Source: an uncultured Oscillospiraceae bacterium (GTDB lineage: Bacteria > Bacillota > Clostridia > Oscillospirales > Oscillospiraceae). Taken from it: a stretch of 64,000 nucleotides of DNA. How positions within the stretch are numbered: the first letter of the stretch is position 1; every line of letters starts with the position of its first letter. The notes beneath the pieces were generated by a model. The model ran no database searches and was not told the origin of the DNA. It worked only from the letters and a program-made list of their open reading frames with translations. Position numbers and translations under genes: made by a program. Of this stretch, positions 33,941 to 42,691 are shown one piece after another. The stretch spans positions 52,488 through 116,487 of the forward strand of contig CANRFA010000005.1 in assembly GCA_947629775.1 (NCBI GenBank), in the 5' to 3' direction.

Positions 33941-34966
33941 ATGGTTACCATCCGAGAGATCGCGGAGCGGGCAGGAGTCAGCACCGCAACCGTCTCCAAC
34001 GTGATTCACGGCAAGTCCCGTAAGGTTTCCGCGGAGACTGTGGCCCGGATCCGTCACCTCATGGACGAGATGGGGTATGAGGCGCAGCCGGACCCCGGCC
34101 GTCTGGAGGGCCGGAACCAGGGGAAACTGGTGGCGGTCATCATTCATTACCACCTGTGGTTTGAGGAGTCTGTGCTCTCGGATCCCTTCTATGGGGTCGT
34201 GACGGGCAGCATCGAGCAGGAACTGCGGCGGGAGGGATACAGCATGATGCTCTACGCCTCCCAGGATATCGAGGAGATCATCCAGACCCTGATGAAGTGG
34301 GATGTGGACGGGGTGATTGCGGTCTCCTTTTCCATTTCGGACTGCGGCAAGCTCTACAACCTTCTGCGCAAGCCCATGATTTCCATTGACGCCTATGGAA
34401 AACCGGGCGAGGAATACCTGGTTCCGGACGTGGGGCTGGACGACGAAGGCGGAGGCCGTCTGATGACGCAGCACCTGCTGGAACTGGGCTACGAGACCAT
34501 ATACGTCGGCGGCGCGGCGGATTTCGGCATCGATCACCGCCGCTGGCTGGGGGTGCAGAGTCTGCGGGATTCTCCCCTGGTTCGGGAGGAAAAGCGGCGT
34601 CTGGAGTTCCTTCCCCTTGGCAGTTCCCTGCGGGAGCGGGAGAAGCGCTATCGGGAGATTGCCCGGCAGGTTCCCTTCAAACGGAAGACCGCCATCTTTT
34701 TCACCTCGGACACGCTGGCCATGGAGGCCATGAGCTATCTGGCGGAGTGGGGAGTCCGCGTTCCGCTGGATATCGGGATCGCCGGCTTTGACAATTCCCA
34801 GGAGGCCTCCCGCTTTTCCATTCCCCGCCTGACCACCGTACGCCAGGACTTTTCCCGGAAGGCCTGTATCGCGGTGCAGGAGCTGGTGACCTCCCTGCGG
34901 GACCCGGCGTACCAGGCCCGCTGTCACCAGCTGCCGGTGTCTCTGGTGAGCCGCCAGTCCGTCTGA
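33941..34966 (+). CDS. LacI-family regulator of the alpha-glucoside locus, 341 aa
   Basis: An N-terminal HTH (residues 2-22, IREIAERAGVSTATVSNVI) with a hinge helix to about residue 60 is joined to a periplasmic-binding-protein-like sensor. The effector-binding domain has typical LacI patterns (about 65-340, including the dimer interface DNSQEASRFSIPRLTTV). It would bind the GTAA-N5-TTAC sites at 33660 and 35067 and so control both alpha-glucosidase operons and probably the transporter. The start follows AGGAGGACACC. Its C-terminus lacks the usual zinc or phosphosensing elements. In this arrangement it would be a maltose/isomaltose-responsive repressor (MalR-like), though the effector is inferred. 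Confidence 0.93.
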   Translation: MVTIREIAERAGVSTATVSNVIHGKSRKVSAETVARIRHLMDEMGYEAQPDPGRLEGRNQGKLVAVIIHYHLWFEESVLSDPFYGVVTGSIEQELRREGYSMMLYASQDIEEIIQTLMKWDVDGVIAVSFSISDCGKLYNLLRKPMISIDAYGKPGEEYLVPDVGLDDEGGGRLMTQHLLELGYETIYVGGAADFGIDHRRWLGVQSLRDSPLVREEKRRLEFLPLGSSLREREKRYREIARQVPFKRKTAIFFTSDTLAMEAMSYLAEWGVRVPLDIGIAGFDNSQEASRFSIPRLTTVRQDFSRKACIAVQELVTSLRDPAYQARCHQLPVSLVSRQSV

Positions 34967-34996
34967 CACAGGTCCCCAGTTCCGGAAGGACCGGAA

Positions 34997-35012
34997 GGTT
35001 ACGCAGTTAACC
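34997..35012. promoter_or_regulatory. operator-like inverted repeat
   Basis: GGTTA-CGCAGT-TAACC, just after the LacI stop and 60 bp upstream of the second operator. It may support repressor looping. Confidence 0.4.
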
Positions 35013-35056
35013 GACGAAATCCACATTTTCCCCGGGGGCGGTTTGTTGCGAAAGCA

Positions 35057-35103
35057 GGTAATGGCCGTAACCTGTTTACAGGGTCGAAATCGTGTGCTAC
35101 AGT
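35057..35103 (+). promoter_or_regulatory. promoter and operator of the second alpha-glucosidase
   Basis: TTTACA (35075-35080), 17 bp, TACAGT (35098-35103). The operator GTAACCTGTTTAC (35067-35079) overlaps the -35. The block 35057-35081 is the same at 24 of 25 positions as the corresponding block before the divergent alpha-glucosidase. Confidence 0.8.
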
Positions 35104-35216
35104 AAGGCTATCAGACAGGTTCCTCTCCCGTTTCCACTTCTTTCTGTGGACGGGAAGGGAGGACGGACAGCGGTGAACCGGCTGCCGTCGGGGGAAGCGT
35201 GAAGGAGGAAAAAGCG

Positions 35217-36887
35217 ATGAAGCGGGCATGGTGGAAGGAGCAGGTGGTGTACCAGATCTATCCCCGGTCGTTCTGTGATTCCAACGGGGATGGGATCGGG
35301 GACCTGAACGGGATCCGCTCCCGTCTGGATTACCTGCAGGCCTTGGGAGTCCGCATCCTCTGGCTGAGCCCGATCTATCGTTCGCCCAACGACGACAACG
35401 GCTATGACATCGCGGACTATCAGGCCATCATGGAGGACTTCGGGACCATGGAGGACTTTGACGCCCTCCTGGCTGACGTTCACGCCCGGGGCATGCGCCT
35501 GGTGATGGACCTGGTGGTGAACCACACGTCGGACGAACATCCCTGGTTTGTGGAGAGCCGCTCCTCCCGGGATAACCCGAAGCGGGACTTCTACATCTGG
35601 CGGGAGGGGAAGGCGGACGGCACGCCGCCTACCAACTGGGGCGGCTGCTTCTCCGGCTCCGCCTGGGAGCGGGACGAAGGGAGCGGTATGTATTACCTTC
35701 ACTTCTTCTCGAAGAAGCAGCCGGACCTGAACTGGGAGAACCCTGCGGTGCGGGACGCGGTCTTCGATATGATGACCTGGTGGTGCGAAAAGGGCATCGA
35801 CGGCTTCCGCATGGATGTGATCTCCATGATCTCCAAGCCGCAGGAGCCCTGGACAGACGCCCCCACATATGGGGGCCTCTACGGGAGCTCCGAGGTAACC
35901 TGCAACGGGCCCCGGGTGCACGAATTTCTGCAGGAGATGAACCGCCGGGTCCTTTCCCGCTATGACCTGATGACCGTGGGGGAGACCGCCGGGGTTACCA
36001 TCGAGGAGGCGAAACGCTATGCCAACGTCGATGGGACCGAGCTGAACATGGTCTTCCAGTTTGAGCATGTGGGCCTGGATGCCGGTCCGGATGGCAAGTG
36101 GTGTACGAAGCGGATCTCCATTCCCGCCCTCAAGGCCAATCTGAGCCGCTGGCAGCAGGAGCTGGAGGGGAAGGCATGGAACTCTCTTTTCTTCTGCAAC
36201 CATGATCAGCCCCGGGTGGCTTCCCGGCTGGGAGATCAGTCGCCCCGGAGCGCGAAATGCATTGCCACAGCTCTCCATCTGATGCAGGGGACGCCCTACG
36301 TCTACCAGGGAGAGGAACTGGGCATGACGAACTATCCCTTTACTTCGCTGGAGGAGTTCCGGGACATCGAATCCCTCAACGCCTTTCGGGAGCTGACTCA
36401 GGCGGGACTTCGGGAGCCGGAGGAACTGTTCCGGGCCATTGCGTACAAGAGCAGGGACAACGCCCGTACCCCCATGCAGTGGGACGATACGGAGAACGCA
36501 GGATTTACCACCGGCACTCCCTGGATTGCGGTCAACCCCAATTACCGGACCATCAACGCAAATGCGGAGCAGGCGGACCCGGACTCCGTATGGCATTACT
36601 ACAGGAAACTGATCGCCCTGCGCCAGGACAGCCCCTGGTCGGATGTTGTGGTCTATGGCCACTATGCACTGCTGGCCCCGGAGGACGAGGCGGTCTTCGC
36701 CTTTACCCGGACGCTGGAGGAGCGGAAGCTTCTGATTGTTTGCAATCTGTCTGCGGAGCGGAGAACCTTTCGGGTTCCGGAGGAGGTTGTCTGGACCCGC
36801 AGCGACCAGATCCTGGGAAATATGGACGGCACGCTGGAGCGGGAGATGTCCCTCGCACCCTGGCAGGCCGGTGTCTGGAGTCTCTGA
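35217..36887 (+). CDS. GH13 oligo-1,6-glucosidase-like alpha-glucosidase, 556 aa
   Basis: A second cytoplasmic GH13 enzyme. Catalytic residues are Asp200 (GFRMDV), Glu256 (TVGETA) and Asp330 (CNHDQP). Here the residue after the nucleophile is Val, which in characterised relatives marks alpha-1,6 specificity (isomaltose, isomaltotriose, dextran ends), so it complements the enzyme at 31893. The start at 35217 follows GAAGGAGG; an in-frame GTG at 35199 overlaps that site and is rejected. The solute-binding protein follows after 154 bp. Its promoter is nearly a copy of the divergent one, so both enzymes should be induced together. Confidence 0.93.
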   Translation: MKRAWWKEQVVYQIYPRSFCDSNGDGIGDLNGIRSRLDYLQALGVRILWLSPIYRSPNDDNGYDIADYQAIMEDFGTMEDFDALLADVHARGMRLVMDLVVNHTSDEHPWFVESRSSRDNPKRDFYIWREGKADGTPPTNWGGCFSGSAWERDEGSGMYYLHFFSKKQPDLNWENPAVRDAVFDMMTWWCEKGIDGFRMDVISMISKPQEPWTDAPTYGGLYGSSEVTCNGPRVHEFLQEMNRRVLSRYDLMTVGETAGVTIEEAKRYANVDGTELNMVFQFEHVGLDAGPDGKWCTKRISIPALKANLSRWQQELEGKAWNSLFFCNHDQPRVASRLGDQSPRSAKCIATALHLMQGTPYVYQGEELGMTNYPFTSLEEFRDIESLNAFRELTQAGLREPEELFRAIAYKSRDNARTPMQWDDTENAGFTTGTPWIAVNPNYRTINANAEQADPDSVWHYYRKLIALRQDSPWSDVVVYGHYALLAPEDEAVFAFTRTLEERKLLIVCNLSAERRTFRVPEEVVWTRSDQILGNMDGTLEREMSLAPWQAGVWSL

Positions 36888-36902
36888 CGGGGCTTTGGAC
36901 GC

Positions 36903-36940
36903 GGTGCCGCTTCCCTTTCAGGGAACCGGGAGGCGGCACC
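36903..36940 (+). terminator. hairpin after the alpha-glucosidase (no U run)
   Basis: Stem GGTGCCGC/GCGGCACC with an inner TTCCC/GGGAA stem. No T run follows, so it is more likely an mRNA processing or stability element than a full terminator. Confidence 0.5.
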
Positions 36941-37041
36941 CAATACCGGATATAGTATAGACATATATCGTTCTATGTTCTATCTTGTTTGTAAGAGGTA
37001 TATTCCTCTGCAAAAATAATGAAGAAGGATGGGAAACAAAA

Positions 37042-38403
37042 ATGAAGAAACTGTTCGCGCTTCTCCTGGCCGGCGCCATGGCGCTGAGCCTGGCCGCCTG
37101 CGGCGGCGGTGGCGGTACCTCTGCCGGCGGATCGTCCGCAGGCGGAGCCGCTGGCGGCAGCGGCTCCGGCGGTTCGTCCGCCAGTACGCCCTCCGGCGGC
37201 GGCTCCTCCTCCGGCGAGGGAATCCGCCTGGTCAACGGCAAGATCGAGATCGACGCCCAGCTGAAGAAGCTGGCCCAGATGTACGAAGAGGAGACCGGAA
37301 CCCACGTGGAGATTGAGTCCATGGGCGGCGGCATCGACATCCAGGGCACCCTGAAGGGCTACTACCAGGCCGCCAACATGCCGGACATCTTTGTCAACGG
37401 CGGCGACACCGACTTCGCCAACTGGAAGGGCCTGCTGGCTGACATGAGCGGCGAGGCTTGGGCCTCCGATACTGATTCCGCTTACGTGAACGAGGATGGT
37501 ACTGTGGGCTTCCCCTACACCGTGGAAGCGGTTGGCCTGGCTTACAACGCGGATATTCTGGAGAAGGCCGGTGTGGATCCCGCCACGCTGACCGGTCCCC
37601 AGGCTTTCGCGGACGCCTTTGCGAAGATCGACGGCATGAAGGACGAACTGGGCCTGACCGCCGTGGTGGGTTACTACACCGAGCCTGTGAACCTCTACTG
37701 GTCTACCGGCAACCACGTGTTTGCCAACTATGAGGACGCCGGTCTGTCCCGGGATGACACCACTTATTTCGACCTGCTGAGCGACGGCGGCAAGCTGGAC
37801 GAGGCCCGCTTTACGAAGTTTGCGGAATTCGTTGCCCTTCTGCAGCAGTACGCCGACAACAGCAACATGATCTCCGGCACCTACGATCAGCAGATCCTGA
37901 ACTTTGCCTCCGGCAAGTACGCCTTTGTGACCCAGGGCTCCTGGATCGGCGCCACCATGACCTCTGACGACGCCGAGCAGTACGCCGCCGCTGGTAATTT
38001 CAAGGTAGGAATGGTCCCCTATGCCTTCGAGGACGGCATCGACACCATCCTCACCAACTCCCCCTCCTGGTGGGCGGTCTATAAGGACGGCAACGTGGAT
38101 GCCGCCAAGGCCTTCCTGCAGTGGCTGACCACCGACGAGGCCCAGGAAGTGCTCGTCATGGAAGCGGGCTTTATCTCCCCCTTCAAATCCTGCACCTATG
38201 TAGCCACCGACCCCTTCGCCCAGACCATCATCGACTACCAGAACGCCGGCAAGACTTCCGCATGGCACTGGCTGGGCAATAAGGAAGGCCTCGCCCAGAA
38301 CTACACCGGCCAGGTCTTCAACGACTTCGCCCCGGGCAAGATGGATACCGCCGGTTTCGTGAAGGTCATGCAGCAGGTGTGCGCCTCCTGCTACGGCGGC
38401 TGA
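37042..38403 (+). CDS. sugar ABC transporter substrate-binding lipoprotein, 453 aa
   Basis: A family 1 extracellular solute-binding protein. The lipoprotein signal peptide ends in LSLAAC (Cys20), followed by a Gly/Ser-rich linker (about 21-60) and the two-lobe fold. Typical sugar-binding patterns are seen (PDIFVNGGDTDFANW, the hinge and NSPSWWAVYKDG near the end). It would catch maltodextrins or isomalto-oligosaccharides outside the membrane and pass them to the two permeases downstream. The start follows AAGGATGGG. The distance of 154 bp from the alpha-glucosidase leaves room for a separate promoter; I see TATAGT-like boxes near 36952 but no convincing -35. Confidence 0.93.
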   Translation: MKKLFALLLAGAMALSLAACGGGGGTSAGGSSAGGAAGGSGSGGSSASTPSGGGSSSGEGIRLVNGKIEIDAQLKKLAQMYEEETGTHVEIESMGGGIDIQGTLKGYYQAANMPDIFVNGGDTDFANWKGLLADMSGEAWASDTDSAYVNEDGTVGFPYTVEAVGLAYNADILEKAGVDPATLTGPQAFADAFAKIDGMKDELGLTAVVGYYTEPVNLYWSTGNHVFANYEDAGLSRDDTTYFDLLSDGGKLDEARFTKFAEFVALLQQYADNSNMISGTYDQQILNFASGKYAFVTQGSWIGATMTSDDAEQYAAAGNFKVGMVPYAFEDGIDTILTNSPSWWAVYKDGNVDAAKAFLQWLTTDEAQEVLVMEAGFISPFKSCTYVATDPFAQTIIDYQNAGKTSAWHWLGNKEGLAQNYTGQVFNDFAPGKMDTAGFVKVMQQVCASCYGG

Positions 38404-38509
38404 GCCGGACCTTCCATCGAAAGCAACCTGTAACTCCCGGAGCGGGCAGCGCGGATTCTCCCTGGCTGCCCGCTTCCGCGTAAACTGAACAAGAAAGGAG
38501 TCTGCTGAA

Positions 38510-39565
38510 ATGGAATCTTCCGGCACAGGCAGAAAGCTGCTGTCGCTGGTGCTTCTGATTGGCGGCGCGGCCCTGCTGGTGGGGTCGCTGGCCCTGGACT
38601 TCATGGGCAACCGGGCTTCGTATCGAGGCCCCATGCTGGTGATCGGCGTGGCCTGCTTCCTGGCCGGGCTCTATCTGTTCCCGACCCTGACCCGCCACAA
38701 GGACATCATCAACTTCCTCTTCCTGATCCCTTTGCTCTTTACCTTTGCCGTGACCGTTATCATCCCCCTGTGTCTTGGCATCTTCTACTCCATGACGGAC
38801 TGGACCGGCATTCAGTACACGAAGTTTGTCGGTCTGGGCAACTACATCACCATGTTCAAGGAGGTCAGTTTCCTCTGGTCCCTGATCATCACGGTGCTCT
38901 TCGTGCTCTTCAACATGATCCTGGTGAATCTGGTAGGCTTTGCCCTGGCGCTGCTGTGCACCAGCCGCCTCAAGGGCGTGGGCTTCTTCCGGGCCGCCTA
39001 CTTCCTGCCCAACCTGATCGGCGGGATCGTGCTGGGCTATGTATGGCAGTTCGTCTTCAACAACGTGCTGATCCAGCTCTCCTCCAACGGCGTCTCCCTG
39101 TTGAGCAATACCCCCACCGCCTTCGCGGCCATCATTGTGGTCTACATCTGGCAGTACGCCGGCTACATCATGCTGATCTACGTCAATGGCCTTGTAACCG
39201 TTCCCGGAGATGTGCTGGAGGCGGCCGCCATTGACGGCGCCAACGCCTTCACCACCCTGATCCGCATCAAGATCCCCATGATCGCCTCCACCATCACCAT
39301 CTGCACCTTCCTCACCCTGACCTCTGCCTTCAAGCAGTTCGACGTGAACATGGCGCTGACCAACGGCACCGGTTCCGTGCAGGACTTCATGGGTCAGTAC
39401 CTGACCAACGGCACCCAGATGCTGGCGCTGAACATCTACAATACCGCCATCTCCAAGAACAGTTACGCCCTCGGCCAGGCCAAAGCCGTCCTGTTCTTCA
39501 TCATCCTGGCCTGCGTCTCCCTGATTCAGGTACGGGTGTCCAACAAGAAGGAGGTTGAGATGTAA
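38510..39565 (+). CDS. sugar ABC transporter permease, MalF-like, 351 aa
   Basis: A membrane subunit of a CUT1 carbohydrate importer. The ABC permease EAA motif EAAAIDGANAFTTLIRIKIP is near residues 238-257. The family normally has about six helices and 290-300 residues; this protein has about 60 extra N-terminal residues with two additional hydrophobic helices (about 10-28 and 41-58). The start follows AAGAAAGGAG. Stop and next start overlap by 1 nt (TAATG), so the second permease is translationally coupled. Confidence 0.93.
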   Translation: MESSGTGRKLLSLVLLIGGAALLVGSLALDFMGNRASYRGPMLVIGVACFLAGLYLFPTLTRHKDIINFLFLIPLLFTFAVTVIIPLCLGIFYSMTDWTGIQYTKFVGLGNYITMFKEVSFLWSLIITVLFVLFNMILVNLVGFALALLCTSRLKGVGFFRAAYFLPNLIGGIVLGYVWQFVFNNVLIQLSSNGVSLLSNTPTAFAAIIVVYIWQYAGYIMLIYVNGLVTVPGDVLEAAAIDGANAFTTLIRIKIPMIASTITICTFLTLTSAFKQFDVNMALTNGTGSVQDFMGQYLTNGTQMLALNIYNTAISKNSYALGQAKAVLFFIILACVSLIQVRVSNKKEVEM

Positions 39566-40431
39566 TGAAGACGAAAATGAAAACCTCCGAGTTTGTGATT
39601 GTCATGGTGATCGCCGTGGCCGTCGCCCTCTACACCCTGATGCCCTTCATCCTGGTGGTGCTGAACGTCTTCAAGAGCGCCACCAGCATCGTGGCGGACC
39701 CCATCGGCATGACCGGCGCCAGCATCGGCCAGCTGATGACGAACCTCACCAACGTCATCAACAACTCCAACTTCAGTTTCTGGTTCGCCTTCGGCACCTC
39801 CGCCCTCATTACGATCGTCTCCCTGATTCTGCTGGCTCTCTTCGGGGGCATGGCGGCCTGGGTCATCTGCCGCAACAAGACAAAGTGGTCCACCGCCATC
39901 TACATGGTGTTCATCGCCTCCATGATCATCCCCTTCCAGGTGGTCATGCTGCCCATGATCTCCACCTTCCGGGATGTGGGCAACTTTGTGGGACTGCCCA
40001 TGCTGCAGTCCATTCCCGGTATCGTGTTCGCCTACTGCGGCTTTGGCGGTGCCATGACCGTGTTTATCCTCACCGGCATGGTGAAGACCGTCCCCTATGA
40101 CCTGGAGGAGGCGGCCGCCATTGACGGCTGCTCCTACGAGGGCATCTACTTCCGCATCGTGTTCCCCCTGCTGCGGCCGTCGGTGGTGACCGTTACGATC
40201 CTCAACGGCATGTGGATCTGGAACGACTACCTGCTGCCCTCCCTGATGCTGGGCCAGAACGGCAAGGTCAAGACCCTGCCCGTGGCGGTTCAGGCCTTTG
40301 TGGGGTCCTACGTGAAGCAATGGGACCTGATCCTCACGGCCGCCCTGCTGGCCATGATTCCCATGATCATTATCTTCCTCATTGCCCAGAAGCAGATCAT
40401 GAGCGGCATGGTGGAAGGCGCCGTCAAGTAA
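39565..40431 (+). CDS. sugar ABC transporter permease, MalG-like, 288 aa
   Basis: The second membrane subunit of the same CUT1 importer, with six helices and the EAA motif EEAAAIDGCSYEGIYFRIVFP near residues 180-200 that docks the ATPase. Normal length. It begins within the stop of the preceding permease (1-nt overlap) and ends 30 bp before the YesL-like gene, so all belong to one transcript. Confidence 0.94.
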   Translation: MKTKMKTSEFVIVMVIAVAVALYTLMPFILVVLNVFKSATSIVADPIGMTGASIGQLMTNLTNVINNSNFSFWFAFGTSALITIVSLILLALFGGMAAWVICRNKTKWSTAIYMVFIASMIIPFQVVMLPMISTFRDVGNFVGLPMLQSIPGIVFAYCGFGGAMTVFILTGMVKTVPYDLEEAAAIDGCSYEGIYFRIVFPLLRPSVVTVTILNGMWIWNDYLLPSLMLGQNGKVKTLPVAVQAFVGSYVKQWDLILTAALLAMIPMIIIFLIAQKQIMSGMVEGAVK

Positions 40432-40461
40432 GAATCAGTTTCAATCGGAAAGGAGCCGGCC

Positions 40462-41106
40462 ATGAGACGGATGTTCGCGCTGGAGAGTCCCCTGATGAAC
40501 GCCCTGGGCACACTGGCGGACCTGGTGTTCTGCAACGTGCTCTTCTGCATCTTCTCCCTGCCGCTGTTCACCGCAGGGGCGTCCCTGTGCGCCCTCTATG
40601 ACTGCACCCTGAGCATCGTGGAGGAACGGGAGGAATCCTTTATCCTCCGGCAGTTCTGGAATGCCTTCCGCCGCCACTTCAGGCGGGGTACGGCGCTGGG
40701 CCTTCTCAGCGCGGCGGTGTTCGCGCTGCTGGGGGCCTACCACCTGGCGGTGGGAGCCATGGAAGGCCCTCTGGGCAGATCCTACCGGATTACCTTCCTG
40801 GTTCTGGCTTTCCTCTGGCTGGCGGTGTTCCAGTATCTCTTTCCGCTGCAGGCGAAGTACCGCATGAAGGTGGGCCAGACCTTTAAGACGGCGGCCCTGC
40901 TCAGTGCCGCGGCCCTTCCCTGGACCCTCTGTACTCTGGCCGTCACCGGCGGGGCCATCTGGCTGTCCTTCTTTCTGAATCCCGCCGCTCTTAATGTGGC
41001 TGTCTTTCTGTGGGCCTTCGGCGTATTCGCCGTGGTGGCCTACCTGAACAGCTTCTTCTTCCGCATGGCATTCCGGCGTCTGGTTCCGGAGAACCGCCCC
41101 GACTGA
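40462..41106 (+). CDS. YesL/DUF624-family membrane protein, 214 aa
   Basis: A membrane protein with five or six hydrophobic helices. The opening (ALESPLMNALGTLADLVFCNVLFCIFSLPLFTAG) and GASLCALYDCTL are characteristic of the DUF624/YesL family, which is found next to carbohydrate ABC transporters in Firmicutes. Its role is unknown; it may assist assembly or regulation of the importer. The start follows GGAAAGGAGCCGGCC. Separated by about 200 bp from the ATPase gene. Confidence 0.85.
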   Translation: MRRMFALESPLMNALGTLADLVFCNVLFCIFSLPLFTAGASLCALYDCTLSIVEEREESFILRQFWNAFRRHFRRGTALGLLSAAVFALLGAYHLAVGAMEGPLGRSYRITFLVLAFLWLAVFQYLFPLQAKYRMKVGQTFKTAALLSAAALPWTLCTLAVTGGAIWLSFFLNPAALNVAVFLWAFGVFAVVAYLNSFFFRMAFRRLVPENRPD

Positions 41107-41203
41107 CGGGTCGATTTCCGGGGCCGGTGCCCACTCTGACCGCGGTCGCCGTCCGCTCCACATCCGGGGCGTCGGCCGTAAAAACAAGGAGGTCTGAAAT
41201 TCC

Positions 41204-41242
41204 GTGAGGCTCGCGGTGCGGCAGCGTGGAGACCTGCCGTAG
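41204..41242 (+). CDS. possible 12-codon leader peptide before the ATPase gene
   Basis: An AAGGAGG (41186-41192, 11 nt upstream) precedes a GTG at 41204 that reads 12 codons (MRLAVRQRGDLP) to a TAG. It lies between the YesL-like gene and the ATPase, whose own start has no good ribosome-binding site. A hairpin follows at about 41268-41298. It could be a leader that couples translation to the ATPase, or a chance match. Confidence 0.3.
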   Translation: MRLAVRQRGDLP

Positions 41243-41308
41243 GGCAGTCCGGCCCATGTGGCCGGTGCGAGAGGTCCGGGCGAAGGCCGGGGCCTCAGAG
41301 CCAGAGTT

Positions 41309-42463
41309 ATGGCAAGTGTAACGATCAAAGGACTGAAGAAGGTCTATGACAATAAGGTAACCGCCGTTCACGACGTGAACATCGACATCAAGGACCAGGA
41401 GTTCATCGTGCTGGTCGGTCCCTCCGGCTGCGGCAAGTCCACCACCCTGCGGATGGTGGCCGGCCTGGAGGATATCTCCGGGGGAGACCTGTACATCGGG
41501 GATAAACGCTGCAACGACGTGGCGCCCAAGGACCGGGACATCGCCATGGTCTTCCAGAGCTACGCTCTCTATCCCCACATGACCGTCCGGGACAACATCG
41601 GGTTCTCCCTGAAGCTGAAGAAGGTTCCCAAGGACGAAATCGATAAGAAGGTCAACGAGGCCGCAGAGATCCTGGGCATCACCCAGTACCTGGACCGCAA
41701 GCCCAAGGCCCTGTCCGGCGGCCAGCGGCAGCGGGTCGCCATCGGCCGTGCCATCGTCCGCGAGCCCAAGGTGCTCCTGATGGACGAGCCGCTCTCCAAC
41801 CTGGACGCCAAGCTCCGCAACCAGATGCGCGCCGAGATCATCAAGCTGCGCCAGCGCATCCATACCACCTTCATGTATGTCACCCACGACCAGACCGAAG
41901 CCATGACCCTGGGCGACCGCATCGTGATCATGAAGGACGGTTTTGTCAACCAGATCGGCACGCCTCAGGAACTGTACAACTGCCCCGTGAACCTCTTCGT
42001 GGCCGGCTTCATCGGCACCCCCCAGATGAACTTCTTCAATGACGCGAAGCTGGTGCTGAAGAACGGGAAGTACTGGGCTTCCATCAAGGGCAGGGACTTC
42101 GAGCTGTCCGAGACCCACCAGAAGGCGCTGAAGGCCAGGAACCAGCAGCCCTGCGACATCGTGGCCGGCATCCGTCCGGATCACGTGGTTCTGGGCAACA
42201 ACGGCCTCACCGGCCGCATCGAGGTCACCGAAATGATGGGCTCCTCCCTCCATATCCACACGGACTGCCAGGGGGACGAGGTGGTTCTAATCGTCTCCAC
42301 TGTGGGCCTGGACCAGGGCCTGATCAATGGCACCGCGAAGACGGTGAACTTCTCTTTCCCGGCGGACCTGCTGCAGCTGTTTGACAAGGCCACCGGGAAC
42401 AACCTGGTCTGGTTCGACGAGGCCTCCGCGAAGGCCAACGCGCCGGTCTGCGCGAAATACTGA
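41309..42463 (+). CDS. multi-sugar ABC transporter ATPase (MsmX/UgpC type), 384 aa
   Basis: The energising subunit for CUT1 sugar importers. Walker A is GPSGCGKST near residues 37-45, the signature LSGGQRQR near 135, Walker B LLMDEP near 155-160, and a C-terminal TOBE/MalK-type regulatory domain from about 235. MsmX proteins often serve several importers; here it sits with a full set of partners. The start MASVTIKGL is the family's standard start, but no ribosome-binding site is evident near 41300, unusual for this genome. A strong terminator follows. It is not a MalK with a long inducer-exclusion extension. Confidence 0.93.
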   Translation: MASVTIKGLKKVYDNKVTAVHDVNIDIKDQEFIVLVGPSGCGKSTTLRMVAGLEDISGGDLYIGDKRCNDVAPKDRDIAMVFQSYALYPHMTVRDNIGFSLKLKKVPKDEIDKKVNEAAEILGITQYLDRKPKALSGGQRQRVAIGRAIVREPKVLLMDEPLSNLDAKLRNQMRAEIIKLRQRIHTTFMYVTHDQTEAMTLGDRIVIMKDGFVNQIGTPQELYNCPVNLFVAGFIGTPQMNFFNDAKLVLKNGKYWASIKGRDFELSETHQKALKARNQQPCDIVAGIRPDHVVLGNNGLTGRIEVTEMMGSSLHIHTDCQGDEVVLIVSTVGLDQGLINGTAKTVNFSFPADLLQLFDKATGNNLVWFDEASAKANAPVCAKY

Positions 42464-42503
42464 GCGTTCCCCATCCCTTTTTCATCTTCCCGGACCGGGA
42501 AGG

Positions 42504-42540
42504 GAGGACCCTGCCTTCGGGCGGGGCCCTCTTTTTTCTT
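42504..42540 (+). terminator. Rho-independent terminator of the sugar importer operon
   Basis: A 12-bp stem with one mismatch (42504-42515 with 42520-42531) and a TTCG loop is followed by TTTTTTCTT. Confidence 0.95.
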
Positions 42541-42612
42541 CGGAAGGGCAGGGACCACTTCGGAAGGAACGGCCGGGACCGGGGATGAGGCGGCCACTTC
42601 GGAAATCGGGAC

Positions 42613-42641
42613 TTGAACGGGACAGGAAAATATGGTAAAAT
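42613..42641 (+). promoter_or_regulatory. promoter of the CAT-like gene
   Basis: TTGAAC (42613-42618), 17 bp, TAAAAT (42636-42641) preceded by TGG. Confidence 0.75.
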
Positions 42642-42691
42642 AAGGAGATTCCGGCTCCGCCTGGAAAACGGAGTGCGAAAGGAGAAGTCCC

